NCBI GenBank assembly: GCA_016125005.1
Contig: WGMQ01000026.1
Location: forward strand, 1 to 64,000
Origin: a bacterium
Lineage (GTDB): Bacteria; Sumerlaeota; Sumerlaeia; SLMS01
Length of the DNA stretch: 64,000 nt
Reading direction: 5' to 3'
Part shown: positions 33,903 through 43,061 of the stretch, one piece after another
Layout: every line of letters starts with the position of its first letter
Position numbering within the stretch: the first letter of the stretch is position 1
The notes under the pieces: model-generated
The model's input: only the letters and a program-made list of their open reading frames with translations
What the model was told of the DNA's origin: nothing
Databases searched by the model: none
Position numbers and translations under genes: made by a program

Positions 33903-36199
33903 GAGAGCCTCGAATCGCCGCGACGGCGCCGGTCGGCGCTGATGGTTCCCTCTCGCTGCTGGATGGCCTTCAGGACGGTGTCCACTTCGCTGACGTCACG
34001 CACGTTCACGTCAAAAATCAGCGTGGCGATGCCGCGCCGGTGGTCCGACTTCGTCTTGCATCCGTCGATGAAGATATTGTGCTTCGAGAGGATGGAGGAA
34101 ACGTCGTTGAGCAGGCCGGTGCGGTCTTCGGAGACGATGCGGAGCGACACGGGATGGACGCGACCTTCGCCGACGGCCCAGTGGGCGGCATGCAGGCGCG
34201 GCGCCTCTTCCTCGTCCTTCAGCGCGCGCTGGACGGTGCGGCAGGAAAGCTGGTGCACCGTGACGCCGCGACCGCGCGTGACGTATCCCATGATTGGATC
34301 CCCAGGAATCGGCGAGCAACAAGCCGGTAGGCGGATCGGCACGCCGTCGAGGCCATCAACGATGATGCCACCGCTCCCTTCGGAAGCGGGCTTCTTCTTC
34401 GGCTCGCCGGTGCCCGGCTTCCGCGCACCGCGCCGCTTCGCAGGTTTGGCCCACTCGGGGTTCATGCGGGCAACCGTCGCGACCGCGCTGATCGAGCCGA
34501 AGCCAATCTCCATCAGCAAATCATTCACGGTCTGAAGTTTGTAGACCGACAGGATTGAAGCCAAAGCCGCATCGAGCTCGCCCTGCTGGACGGCGATGTT
34601 GCGTTCCTTGAGCAGGTTCACCACGGCGCGGCGCCCACTTTCGATCCACTCGCCCGTGTTCCGTTCCTTCAGCCAATGCTTGATCTTCTGCTTCGCACGG
34701 CCTGTGACCACGTGGTCCAGCCAGTCGCGCGAGGGATGCCCCATGGTGGAGGTGATGATGTCAACCACGTCGCCATTCTCCAAGCGATGACGCAGGTTCA
34801 CCATGCGGTCGTTGATGCGCGCGCCGATGCACTTGTCGCCGACGCGCGTGTGGATCGCATAGGCGAAGTCGATGGGCGTCGCGTGGGCCGGGAGTTCGAT
34901 CACGTCGCCCTTCGGCGTAAAGCACATCACGCGGTCTGCGAAGACGTCCTTCTTGAGCGCATCGAGAAGGCCGCTCGGCTCGTTGAGATCCGTGATCCAT
35001 TCGGTGAGCTGACGCAGCCATGCCAGCCGCTCGTCCATCTTCAGCTCGGTGTTCGCTTCCTTGTACTTCCAGTGAGCGGCGATGCCGAACTCGGCCACGC
35101 TGTGCATCGATCGGGTGCGAATCTGCACCTCAGTGCGGACGCCCTTGTAGCCGATCACCGTCGTGTGGATCGACTGGTACATGTTCTTCTTCGGCATCCC
35201 GATGTAGTCCTTGATGCGACCCGGGATCGGGTGCCAAACGCTATGGATCATGCCCATGATCGCATAGCACTGGTTCTCCTCCTCGCAGATGACCCGCAAC
35301 GCGTTCAGGTCGTGAATCTGATCGAAGGAAAGGCCCTGCTCCTTCATCTTCTTGAAGATCGAATAGAAGTGCTTCGGCCGCCCGGTAATCTGGAGGTTGG
35401 GGAAGAACTTGCCGAGGTAGTTGCGCAGGAAGGAGATCGACTCCTCGACGATGGCCTCGCGCTCGGCGCGGCGGGTGGAGACCAGCTCGCGCAAGCGGCG
35501 ATAGTCGTCCGGCAGGATCCAGCGCATGGCCAGATCCTCAAGCTCGCTCTTGATGCGGGACATGCCGAGGCGATTCGCCAGCGGCGCGTAGATGTCCATC
35601 GTCTCCTCGGAAATCTTGATCTGCTTTTCCGGAGGCATGGACTTGAGCGTCTTCATGTTATGGAGACGGTCGCACAGCTTCACGATCACGACGCGAATGT
35701 CCTGCGCCATGGCCAGGATCATGAGCCGGAGGTTTTCCACCTGGGCGTCACGGTTGGTCTGGAAGCTGATGCGGGAAATCTTGGTAACGCCTTGCACAAT
35801 GGAGGGAACCGGCTCGGGGAAGTGCTCTGCCAGTTCCTCGCGCGTCATGCCGGTGTCCTCCAGCACATCGTGCAGGAGACCCGCCGCGATGGAAGGACCG
35901 TCCATGTTGAGGTCCGCCAGGTAGTAGGCGACCATGAGCGGATGATTGATGTAGGGCTCGCCGGAGCGGCGTACCTGGCCCGTATGGAGGCGCTCGGCCA
36001 CCTCATAGGCCTTGGCCACCAAGTCGCGGCTGTCCGCGGGGGTTCGTGCCAAGAGGTCGTTGATCGTCACCAGGGACTGTAAAGTCGCCTCGCCGGACAC
36101 CGAAGCGAACGCCGGGCCGTCTGCGCCCACCACCATTCCCCCGGGTTCCTGCCTGTCAGCCCTATTGGGCGACGAATCAATGACGGACTCCGACGACAA
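33899..36199 (-). CDS. rel: Bifunctional (p)ppGpp synthetase/hydrolase
   Basis: A 766-residue RelA/SpoT homologue. The HD hydrolase domain is intact (YINHPLMVAYYLADL, AAGLLHDVLEDTG). The synthetase domain has GRIKDYIGMPKKNMYQSIHT; the RxKD form is characteristic of bifunctional enzymes, against EXDD in RelA. TGS (FTPKGDVIELPAHATPIDFAY), a conserved Cys pair region (RLPACCSPIPGDPIMGY) and a C-terminal ACT domain follow. The start is a TTG with a perfect GGAGG 5 nt upstream. A TTGACA (minus strand, 36282-36277) is a possible -35. It is coupled to the small lipoprotein gene downstream. Confidence 0.96.
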   Translation of the reverse strand: MSSESVIDSSPNRADRQEPGGMVVGADGPAFASVSGEATLQSLVTINDLLARTPADSRDLVAKAYEVAERLHTGQVRRSGEPYINHPLMVAYYLADLNMDGPSIAAGLLHDVLEDTGMTREELAEHFPEPVPSIVQGVTKISRISFQTNRDAQVENLRLMILAMAQDIRVVIVKLCDRLHNMKTLKSMPPEKQIKISEETMDIYAPLANRLGMSRIKSELEDLAMRWILPDDYRRLRELVSTRRAEREAIVEESISFLRNYLGKFFPNLQITGRPKHFYSIFKKMKEQGLSFDQIHDLNALRVICEEENQCYAIMGMIHSVWHPIPGRIKDYIGMPKKNMYQSIHTTVIGYKGVRTEVQIRTRSMHSVAEFGIAAHWKYKEANTELKMDERLAWLRQLTEWITDLNEPSGLLDALKKDVFADRVMCFTPKGDVIELPAHATPIDFAYAIHTRVGDKCIGARINDRMVNLRHRLENGDVVDIITSTMGHPSRDWLDHVVTGRAKQKIKHWLKERNTGEWIESGRRAVVNLLKERNIAVQQGELDAALASILSVYKLQTVNDLLMEIGFGSISAVATVARMNPEWAKPAKRRGARKPGTGEPKKKPASEGSGGIIVDGLDGVPIRLPACCSPIPGDPIMGYVTRGRGVTVHQLSCRTVQRALKDEEEAPRLHAAHWAVGEGRVHPVSLRIVSEDRTGLLNDVSSILSKHNIFIDGCKTKSDHRRGIATLIFDVNVRDVSEVDTVLKAIQQREGTISADRRRRGDSRLS

Positions 36200-36347
36200 T
36201 TTAGCCTCCTGGAGCTATCCGCGGCGAGTTTTCCCCCGCCGTTCGATTGCGTATTTTTGCGGAAAAGCCTCTTCCCTGTCAAAGACAAATGATTGCACAA
36301 GTGGGACCGCACACGCCTTGGCAAAACACGGCGGCAGCAGAACAAAA

Positions 36348-36475
36348 GGTAGCGTGGGCATCCTGCCCACGAGTCGCATGGGGAGGTAAACTCCTCAGCT
36401 TCCACTCGAAGGCGCTCGGTCGATGCGTGGCGGGCGGTGGGACTTCACCCTCGCGGGCAGGATGCCCGCGCTACC
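36348..36475. repeat. Inverted pair of palindromic GC-rich units
   Basis: The 370-nt gap between rel and leuC carries GGTAGCG(T/C)GGGCATCCTGCCC(A/G)CG at 36348-36371 and its inverted copy at 36452-36475, 22 of 24 bases matching. Each arm is itself a hairpin (GTGGGCA/TGCCCAC, GCGGGCA/TGCCCGC). Such units are widespread in planctomycete- and verrucomicrobia-like genomes, where they yield spurious GQDARAT-like peptides. Remaining gap sequence holds the rel promoter region and nothing else I can support. Confidence 0.75.
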
Positions 36476-36569
36476 TTTCCTGCGTCCATCGTTGACAGCC
36501 ACCGGGGACAACGCGGACACTCGTCATTCCCGGGGCGATACCCCGGCAAGAGATTAACGGAGTTTGCAC

Positions 36570-38003
36570 ATGGGCAAGAGCCTCTACGAGAAAGTTTTCG
36601 ATCAGCATACCGTGCGTCGGATGCCATCGGGTCAGTATCAGGTGCTGATGGGGCTCCAGCTCCTTCACGAAGTCACCTCCCCGCAGGCCTTCTCGATGCT
36701 GCGCGATCGTAACTGGGACGTCCTCTACCCGGGCCGCAACTTCGCCACTGTCGACCACATCATCCCGACGCACGACCAGTCGCGTCCCCTCGCCGACTCG
36801 ATCGCCGAGGAAATGCTCCAGCACCTCGAGAAGAACACCGAGCAGTATGGCCTCAAGTTCTTCCACCCGAGCCGTGGCGAGCAGGGCATCGTCCACATCA
36901 TCGGGCCGGAACGCGGCCTGACCCAGCCCGGCATGACGATCTGCTGCGGTGATAGCCACACCTCCACCCACGGCGCCTTCGGCGCGTTGGCCTTCGGCAT
37001 CGGCACCAGCCAGGTGCGCGACGTGCTGGCCACCCAGACCATGCTGCTCGACAAGCTCAAGGTTCGCCGCATTGAGGTGACCGGAAAGCTCCGCCCCGGC
37101 GTCTACGCCAAGGACGTCATCCTCTACATCATCCAGAAGCTGGGCGTGAACGGCGGCGTCGGTTACGCATACGAGTACGCCGGTGAGGTGTTCGACAACT
37201 TCACCATGGAAGAGCGCATGACCGTCTGCAACATGTCGATCGAGGGCGGCGCCCGCTGCGGCTACGTCAATCCCGACCAGACGACCTACGACTACATCAA
37301 GGGTCGCGAGTACGCCCCGAAGGGCGAGGCTTGGGAGCGCGCCATCAAGTACTGGGACAGCGTCCGCTCCGACGCCGACGCCCACTACGACGACGTGTTC
37401 ACGATCCGCGGCGAGGACATCGAGCCGGTGGTCACCTGGGGCATCACCCCCGCCCAGTCGACCTCCGTCGGCGGCGTGATCCCGAGCAAGGAAGAGTTCA
37501 AGAAGGACGAGCAGGCTCTCATCCAGGAAGCCTACGAGTACATGGGCTTCGAGGCCGGTCAACCGATCAAGGGCACCAAGATCGACGTGGCGTTCATCGG
37601 AAGCTGCACGAACGGTCGCCTCTCCGACTTCCGCGAAGTCATCAAGTACATTCAGGGCCGCGGCTACAAGGTTGCCCCCCACGTCCAGGCGCTCATCGTC
37701 CCCGGCTCGCAGGTCGTTGCGGCCCAGATGGAAGAGCTGGGCTGGCCGGATATCTTCCGCGAGGCGGGTTTCGAGTACCGCCGCGCCGGCTGCTCCATGT
37801 GCCTTGCCATGAACCCGGACAAGCTGAAGGGCCGTCAGGTCTCTGCCAGCTCCAGCAACCGTAACTTCAAGGGTCGTCAGGGAAGCCCGACGGGCCGCAC
37901 GCTCCTCATGAGCCCCGTTATGGTCGCCGCCTGTGCCTTCGCCGGCGAGGTCGTCGACGCGCGCGAGTTCTTCAACATCGAGGAACCGGTCGGCGCCAAG
38001 TAA
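36570..38003 (+). CDS. leuC: 3-isopropylmalate dehydratase large subunit
   Basis: Aconitase-family enzyme isomerising 2- to 3-isopropylmalate in leucine synthesis, with a small subunit LeuD. It is 477 residues. Motifs: [45 protein letters not shown], the [4Fe-4S] Cys in IGSCTNGR and [12 protein letters not shown], and [12 protein letters not shown]. The ATG has GGAG 7-10 nt upstream; an upstream in-frame TTG is less likely. Codon use is strongly GC3 and free of rare codons, suggesting high expression. leuD is not adjacent; a desaturase follows after a terminator and a 382-nt gap. Confidence 0.95.
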   Translation: MGKSLYEKVFDQHTVRRMPSGQYQVLMGLQLLHEVTSPQAFSMLRDRNWDVLYPGRNFATVDHIIPTHDQSRPLADSIAEEMLQHLEKNTEQYGLKFFHPSRGEQGIVHIIGPERGLTQPGMTICCGDSHTSTHGAFGALAFGIGTSQVRDVLATQTMLLDKLKVRRIEVTGKLRPGVYAKDVILYIIQKLGVNGGVGYAYEYAGEVFDNFTMEERMTVCNMSIEGGARCGYVNPDQTTYDYIKGREYAPKGEAWERAIKYWDSVRSDADAHYDDVFTIRGEDIEPVVTWGITPAQSTSVGGVIPSKEEFKKDEQALIQEAYEYMGFEAGQPIKGTKIDVAFIGSCTNGRLSDFREVIKYIQGRGYKVAPHVQALIVPGSQVVAAQMEELGWPDIFREAGFEYRRAGCSMCLAMNPDKLKGRQVSASSSNRNFKGRQGSPTGRTLLMSPVMVAACAFAGEVVDAREFFNIEEPVGAK

Positions 38004-38030
38004 CGCCACTGTATCAACCACGGATCATCC

Positions 38031-38064
38031 GACCCCGGCTCCCTGCGAGCCGGGGTCTTTCTTT
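38031..38064 (+). terminator. Intrinsic terminator of leuC
   Basis: GACCCCGGCTC and GAGCCGGGGTC form an 11-bp perfect stem with a 5-nt loop, followed by TTTCTTT. It starts 28 nt beyond the leuC stop. Confidence 0.93.
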
Positions 38065-38101
38065 GCCGCTTCGGGAGGTGTAACTACGCAGTCAATCGAG
38101 C

Positions 38102-38179
38102 GATCGGACTTAACCGCTTGCGCCCACGCGGTGGGCTCCGCGAGCCCGCGAACGGTCCGATCCACCGGAGGTGGGCGCA
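38102..38179 (+). other. Candidate structured leader or small RNA with alternative stems
   Basis: GATCGGAC (38102-38109) and GTCCGATC (38155-38162) close a 45-nt segment. Inside, GCCCAC-GCG-GTGGGC (38122-38136) forms a tight hairpin, overlapping a second one, GGGCT/AGCCC (38133-38147). TGCGCCCAC (38119-38127) can alternatively pair perfectly with GTGGGCGCA (38171-38179). Mutually exclusive pairings are a riboswitch-like feature, but the desaturase start is about 200 nt further on. No known RNA family is recognised. The rest of this 382-nt gap shows nothing I can support. Confidence 0.35.
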
Positions 38180-38385
38180 GCGAGCAGCGGGACTGGGCAA
38201 GCGTTTGTGGCTGCCGACGCCATGTGGAGGGTCTGGACCAACCAAAACCCCTTGCATGCGTAGCCCGTTGTTGTGAACGTAATTCCGATGAGACCAGACA
38301 GTGCCTTTCTCGGTCCCATCAAGGCCAAGAGAGTCTGAACCAGGCCCCCTGCCACACCCTCCCCTCCAAAGAGACGTTTCACCAC

Positions 38386-39444
38386 ATGTCCGAAACAAGC
38401 AGCAAGAAATCACGCTCCGCCGCCCAATATTGGCGAGAGGTGACCAGCCCCTATTGCGGGGCAGACGATCGTCGCAGCTATCTCCAACTCGGTACCGCCG
38501 CCACCCTGTTCCTTGTGTCATGGACGGCGATGTACTTAAGTCTCTCCGTCGGCTATTGGCTGACCCTGCTTCTCGCCATCCCCACGGCGGCCTTCGTCGT
38601 GTTCCTCTTCATGATTCAGCACGATTGCGGTCATGGCTCCTACTTCAAGTCCCGTCGCCTCCGCGATACCGTCGGTTTCTTCATCGGAATTGTCACGTTG
38701 ACGCCCTATGAATACTGGCGCCGGACCCATGCCTACCACCACGCGCACTCGGGCGACCTGGACTTCCGTGGCGTCGGCGACATCAAGACCATGACGAAGG
38801 AAGAGTATCTGGCCAAGCCCCTATGGAGGCGCTTCGTCTACCGCGTTTATCGTAACCCGGTCACCCTGCTCACCTTTGGCCCCATCTACCAGTTCGTGAT
38901 CAAGCACCGCTACCCCTGGGACATTCCGCAGGACTGGAAGCAGGCTTGGCGCGGCGTTTGGATGACGAACCTCGGTTTGGCGGTTGTCCTGCTCATCATG
39001 GCCTACTCGCCCATCGGGATCGCGAACTTCCTCATGATCCAGATTCCCGTCACCATCCTGGCCTGCTCGGCTGGAGTGTTCCTGTTCTACGTCCAGCACC
39101 AGTACGAGGACAGCTACTGGCACCACCATAAGGACTGGGACTACTACGAAGCGGCCATTCGCGGCAGCTCCCACTTGGTCCTGCCGGCTCCGCTCCAGTG
39201 GCTCACCGCCAACATCGGCATCCACCATGTGCACCACCTCAACAGCCAGATCCCGAATTACAAGCTTGAGGATTGCATGGCCGCTGCGCCTGAGCTCCAG
39301 ACGGCGACCAAGATCACGCTGTGGGATTGCTTCCGCCTTTTCTCGCTCACCCTGTGGGACGAGCAGAAGCAGCGCATGATCTCCTTCCGCCAGTTGCGCG
39401 AGGAACTGCGCTCCGGCGGAAATGGTCAGTCCCTCACCGCCTGA
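38386..39444 (+). CDS. Membrane fatty acid desaturase
   Basis: A 352-residue di-iron acyl-lipid desaturase. The three His boxes are HDCGHGS, HAYHHAH and HHVHHLN; a further HHH in YWHHHKDWDYYE lies before the third. Four hydrophobic stretches are visible. DesA/omega-type enzymes introduce cis double bonds into membrane fatty acids using O2, implying an at least microaerobic lifestyle or defence against cold. The ATG is set by the family N-terminus (RSAAQYWREVTSPYCG). The PfkB kinase gene follows 20 nt downstream. Regiospecificity cannot be read from sequence. Confidence 0.92.
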   Translation: MSETSSKKSRSAAQYWREVTSPYCGADDRRSYLQLGTAATLFLVSWTAMYLSLSVGYWLTLLLAIPTAAFVVFLFMIQHDCGHGSYFKSRRLRDTVGFFIGIVTLTPYEYWRRTHAYHHAHSGDLDFRGVGDIKTMTKEEYLAKPLWRRFVYRVYRNPVTLLTFGPIYQFVIKHRYPWDIPQDWKQAWRGVWMTNLGLAVVLLIMAYSPIGIANFLMIQIPVTILACSAGVFLFYVQHQYEDSYWHHHKDWDYYEAAIRGSSHLVLPAPLQWLTANIGIHHVHHLNSQIPNYKLEDCMAAAPELQTATKITLWDCFRLFSLTLWDEQKQRMISFRQLREELRSGGNGQSLTA

Positions 39445-39464
39445 TTATTCCGTAGGGGAATCGC

Positions 39465-40376
39465 ATGGGGCACGACGTGCTGGTTGCGGGTTTCGTTAAT
39501 GTAGAAACTCAGGTCCGCGTCGAAGCCTTCCCGATTCCCTACGAGAAGTCCCGCTTTGTCTTTCATGGGGTCGCGGACAATTTGTCCGGCGTGGCGCTGA
39601 ATGTGTCCGCGGCCCTTAAGAGACTCGGCCACTCGGTGGCACTCGCAACACTCATCGGCGATGACTTGGCTGGCGGCATTGTGGAGTCGGAACTCCGCCG
39701 CATGGAACTGGTCTCGGAGCCGGGTTTCCGCAAAGACCCCGCTGTCGCCACGGCTCGCACGGTCGTTCTGAGCGCTGCCAATGGCGCCGACAGCATGTTC
39801 ACCGACCTGAAGCATCACCAAGAATACACCTGGCCCGACGAACTGGTGCGCTCGCTTGTCCGCGGCGCCCCGCTCGTCCATGCCACCAATATCAACTGGG
39901 GACTCCAGTTCGCCCGCGCGGGGCGCGAGGCGGGCTGTGTGGTGGCCACCGACGTCCATGCCATTTCCAGCCTGGACGATCCCTACAATAGCCGCTTTCT
40001 GCAGGTTGCGGACATCGTGTTCTTCAGCGCCGAGAAACTGGCAGTCTCGCTCGATGACTTCGTGGAGGAGCTCTTCCGTCGCTACCCCGCCCGGCTGGTG
40101 GTCGTGGGACTCGGTGCGGAGGGCGCTTTCGTCCGCGAGCGCGGGGGATTGCCGATCCGCCTGCCCGCGACGCCGCTGCGTCCCATCGTGAGCGCCACCG
40201 GTTGCGGCGACGCGATGGCGGCTGCGTTCCTCTCCTGCCACCTGCGTGGGTTCCCTCCAGAGGAGTCCCTCCGCCGCGCCCAGCTCTTTGCCGGATGGAA
40301 GATAGGCGAACTAGGCGGCTCGCGGGGCCACCTGACTAGGGCCCGCTTGGACGAGATTGCCGACCAGCGACCGTAG
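39465..40376 (+). CDS. PfkB family carbohydrate kinase
   Basis: A 303-residue ribokinase-family kinase. The N-terminus is VAGFVNVETQVRVEAFP, with a substrate-lid region GVADNLSGVALNVSAALKRLG (family GGxxxN) and the ATP/anion-hole motif ATGCGDAMAAAFLSC with the catalytic Asp. GTAGGGG precedes the ATG. It would phosphorylate a sugar or nucleoside; the exact substrate is not evident. It shares a likely transcript with the desaturase, from which it is 20 nt away. Confidence 0.9.
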   Translation: MGHDVLVAGFVNVETQVRVEAFPIPYEKSRFVFHGVADNLSGVALNVSAALKRLGHSVALATLIGDDLAGGIVESELRRMELVSEPGFRKDPAVATARTVVLSAANGADSMFTDLKHHQEYTWPDELVRSLVRGAPLVHATNINWGLQFARAGREAGCVVATDVHAISSLDDPYNSRFLQVADIVFFSAEKLAVSLDDFVEELFRRYPARLVVVGLGAEGAFVRERGGLPIRLPATPLRPIVSATGCGDAMAAAFLSCHLRGFPPEESLRRAQLFAGWKIGELGGSRGHLTRARLDEIADQRP

Positions 40377-40422
40377 TGGATTCATTCCCCAGCACAGTCG
40401 CCCATTCGCAGCAAGCACCTCC

Positions 40423-40644
40423 GCCCGGAGGGCGTGCCTCTTTCGCTTAGCCCGGACCAAGGCCTTTGGCCGCAGGTCCGGGAACAACGGCAGCGGAGAT
40501 TCGGCCCCGCAAGGGGTCGCCCTGCTTTCCGCGCGGCGCAAAGGAGCACGCCTCCGGCGCGCGATTGCTGATCCGATCGATTCCCGGAGCTGCGGCCTTG
40601 AGGGCCTTGCTCCGGGCTAATGGTGAAAGGTTCGCCCTCCGGGC
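40423..40644. repeat. Long imperfect inverted repeat with nested palindromes
   Basis: Almost the whole 335-nt gap between the PfkB and CotH genes is one element. The left arm (40423-40484) and right arm (40581-40644) are imperfect reverse complements. Each contains a palindrome, CCCGGACC...GGTCCGGG (40451-40482) and CCCGGAGC...GCTCCGGG (40583-40616), and both flank TTAGCCCGG and CCCGGAGGGCG. A 96-nt GC-rich centre separates them. No transposase is present. This looks like a MITE-like or REP/BIME-like dispersed element. Open frames across it are spurious. Confidence 0.6.
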
Positions 40645-40711
40645 TCGAGTGCCGGTCCCTATGCCCGGGGTGCACGGTTGAAGAGGAAACGGCTGAAGTC
40701 CGCGCCCAACG

Positions 40712-42991
40712 CTACTGAATCATCCAACCCAAAGGAATTGTCGCCGGGTTGTTGGTGGCTCCTGGTGTGCGGCCTGGGAGCGCTTGCAGGTTCGCGGAAC
40801 CATCAGGGAGGCGACCCCACGACACGTCGTCTGCCTGGGCGCCGAAGGTGATCGAGTCGATGAGCTGGTTCTGGTTCGCGTCATCGTCGAAGATGCCGAC
40901 CGCTTCGCCCCCCTTGGAGAGCTTGAAGGCCGCATGCAGTGGGCCATCGAGCGGATCCTCGTCGGCCCAGATTAGGAGGAAGCCCTTGGCGGCGATTTTC
41001 GTCCCGTCCGGGAAGACCCATTTGGTGGGGTTCGCCAGATCGTCGGTTAGGTGGATGCCGGTCAGGTCCACCTCCACGTCCTCGTCGTTGTAGATCTCAA
41101 CCCAGTCCTCCAACTGACCGGCCTCGTCGCGTTCGGACGCCTGATTGCTGGCGAGGAACTCGTTGACGAAAAGGCGCGGCGGGGTGCGCGGCTCGCCGCC
41201 ACCACCGATCTCGGGATTGTTCGGGGCGCCGGGGGTTGGAATGTCGAAGATCTGCGTTGGGCCGGTGCCGTCGGGGTAACGACCGAAGGAGAGATCGGTC
41301 GGCGTTGTGGGTAGTTCCAGCGTGTCGATGAGGACGCGGCCGTTGGCCTCATTGTGATAGAGCCCGAGGTGTTCGCTGCCGGAGTTTCCGAGCTTGAACG
41401 GGGCGTGATAGGCACCCTGGGTCGGCTGGTCGTCGCACCAGATGACCAGAAAGCCGCCCGCGGGAATGACCGTGGTTGGCGGAATCATGAACTTGGTCGG
41501 CGAGGTCAGTGCATCGGTGACGTGGAAGCCGGACACGTCGATGGGCGCGGTACCGAAGTTATGGAGCTCCAGCCAGTCGTCGAACTCGCCAAACTCGTCG
41601 CTTGCCGTGGAACGATTGGAGGGCATGGCCTCGTTGATGCGGATGGTGGGGAGCTCCGGCGTGGTCGGTCCGGAGGCGAGTTGGCTCCGCAGGCTCGCGG
41701 CCCGCGCCGTCATGAAGGGGAGCAGTCCCATCTGGTGACCACCCTGCGAACCGCTGCCGTTCCATGTGGTGGGCACGTTCACGGCAGTGGCGAAGTAGGG
41801 CTGATTCCCCACGACGCCGCCGGATTCGATCGTGCCGTCCATGTAATCGGAGACGAGGCCCTCCCAGACGCCGATCTTGGCGCGCAGTTCCGTGTCATCG
41901 AGGAGGGTCGCCACCTGAGCCAGGTAGCGCCGGTACTGGCGACGCCATTCGGACTGCGTGAAGACCGCCTCGACGAGCGGCGCGGGAGTCGAACCGAAGC
42001 CGCCGTCGCCCCAGCCGTCGAAGTTCCTCGTCGACCAGTTGGTGCTGAAGTAGTCGATGCCGAAGGTGTTGTCGTAGTCGTAGGGAATCCACTGGAAGCG
42101 GCCTGAAATGCGGTTGAAGTAGAGGTAGTAGTTGTTGCTGCCGTACCAGTAATCGTCCCATGCGCCTACGCCCACGTCGATGGCGAGGCTGCGGAGGAAG
42201 GTGTCTATATCGAAGTAATGCTCCAGATCCTGGCGAAGAACCGTTGAGTTACTGGTGTTGATGAAGCGGATGAAATCGGCGATGTCGCTGTAATCGCGCA
42301 GCGGGTCCGTGTCGTTGTTCGACTCGCGATAGACCTCGCCGCCGGCGTAGTTGGTGTAGTCCTCGCCGGAAACGATGCTGAGGTCCGCACGGGCCCCTTG
42401 GTACAGACACTTGTATAGATTGCCGTCCTTGTCGGTGAAGTAATTCTGGGCGAACTCCTCATCGATGTGCTCGACATGGGTCTGAAGGCTCCAGAAGTCA
42501 CCGTTGAAGTATAGCGCCACCAGGTGCGTCCGCGAGCCGGGGATGCCCATGCGACGGATCATCTCCCACGCCACCATCGAGCGGATGAGCGTCGGATCGT
42601 TGTTGCTCCCGTTGAGGTTCGCCTCCTCCAGCCCGTGGAAGGTACGGTCGGGGACAAATTCGCGGAACTCCAGCTTCCAGGACTTGCGGGAGGCGTTGCG
42701 CGACGTGTTGCCGCGAACTCGGAAACCCACGTCGGTGATCGTCTCGTCGATTACCGAGTTGTGCCAGCGGACCGTGACCGAGCGAACTTCGTCGGTTTGC
42801 GGGTTATCCAGGTAGAACTGGAGGTCGGCGGGATCGATGGTGATGTCGACCCGGGTCACTTCCTGATCGAGGAAGATGTTGGCGTTGGCGTCCTGCCAGT
42901 CCGTCCCCGACGGCGGGTTCACGATCGCGGCGGCAGGCGCCACCAGCAGGCTCATCAATATGAGCGCAAGAATGAAGAAAAGTGATTTCAC
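40712..42991 (-). CDS. Secreted CotH-kinase protein with two lamin-tail domains
   Basis: A 759-residue exported protein. A signal peptide (SLFFILALILMSLLVAPAAA) precedes a CotH-like atypical kinase domain with FRVRGNTSRNASRKSWKLEF, LNGSNNDPTLIR, VEHIDEEF and WIPYDYDNTFG. Two C-terminal lamin-tail (LTD) beta-sandwich domains follow, with IRINEAMPSN-DEFGEFDDWLEL and LFVNEFLASNQ-EDWVEIYN. CotH proteins can autophosphorylate or phosphorylate secreted proteins; LTD domains are adhesion-like. The start is a GTG with GAGGGGG about 8 nt upstream; the frame is open 9 codons further. Surface display or extracellular matrix role is inferred. Confidence 0.88.
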   Translation of the reverse strand: MKSLFFILALILMSLLVAPAAAIVNPPSGTDWQDANANIFLDQEVTRVDITIDPADLQFYLDNPQTDEVRSVTVRWHNSVIDETITDVGFRVRGNTSRNASRKSWKLEFREFVPDRTFHGLEEANLNGSNNDPTLIRSMVAWEMIRRMGIPGSRTHLVALYFNGDFWSLQTHVEHIDEEFAQNYFTDKDGNLYKCLYQGARADLSIVSGEDYTNYAGGEVYRESNNDTDPLRDYSDIADFIRFINTSNSTVLRQDLEHYFDIDTFLRSLAIDVGVGAWDDYWYGSNNYYLYFNRISGRFQWIPYDYDNTFGIDYFSTNWSTRNFDGWGDGGFGSTPAPLVEAVFTQSEWRRQYRRYLAQVATLLDDTELRAKIGVWEGLVSDYMDGTIESGGVVGNQPYFATAVNVPTTWNGSGSQGGHQMGLLPFMTARAASLRSQLASGPTTPELPTIRINEAMPSNRSTASDEFGEFDDWLELHNFGTAPIDVSGFHVTDALTSPTKFMIPPTTVIPAGGFLVIWCDDQPTQGAYHAPFKLGNSGSEHLGLYHNEANGRVLIDTLELPTTPTDLSFGRYPDGTGPTQIFDIPTPGAPNNPEIGGGGEPRTPPRLFVNEFLASNQASERDEAGQLEDWVEIYNDEDVEVDLTGIHLTDDLANPTKWVFPDGTKIAAKGFLLIWADEDPLDGPLHAAFKLSKGGEAVGIFDDDANQNQLIDSITFGAQADDVSWGRLPDGSANLQALPGRTPGATNNPATIPLGWMIQ

Positions 42992-43061
42992 GGGACACCC
43001 CCTCGGTTCGAGCAACAAACCACTGTAGAGATCGAGGCAGGGGTGTCAAACCGTTAACCGG

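Noticed and set aside
38004-38385. tRNA or small gene in the leuC-desaturase gap
   Set aside because: Hairpins are present but no cloverleaf, no CCA-like end and no T-loop consensus; only the terminator and a structured segment are supported.
40382-40675. Open frame inside the inverted-repeat gap
   Set aside because: It lies wholly in the repeat element; its sequence is the translated palindrome and not a protein pattern.
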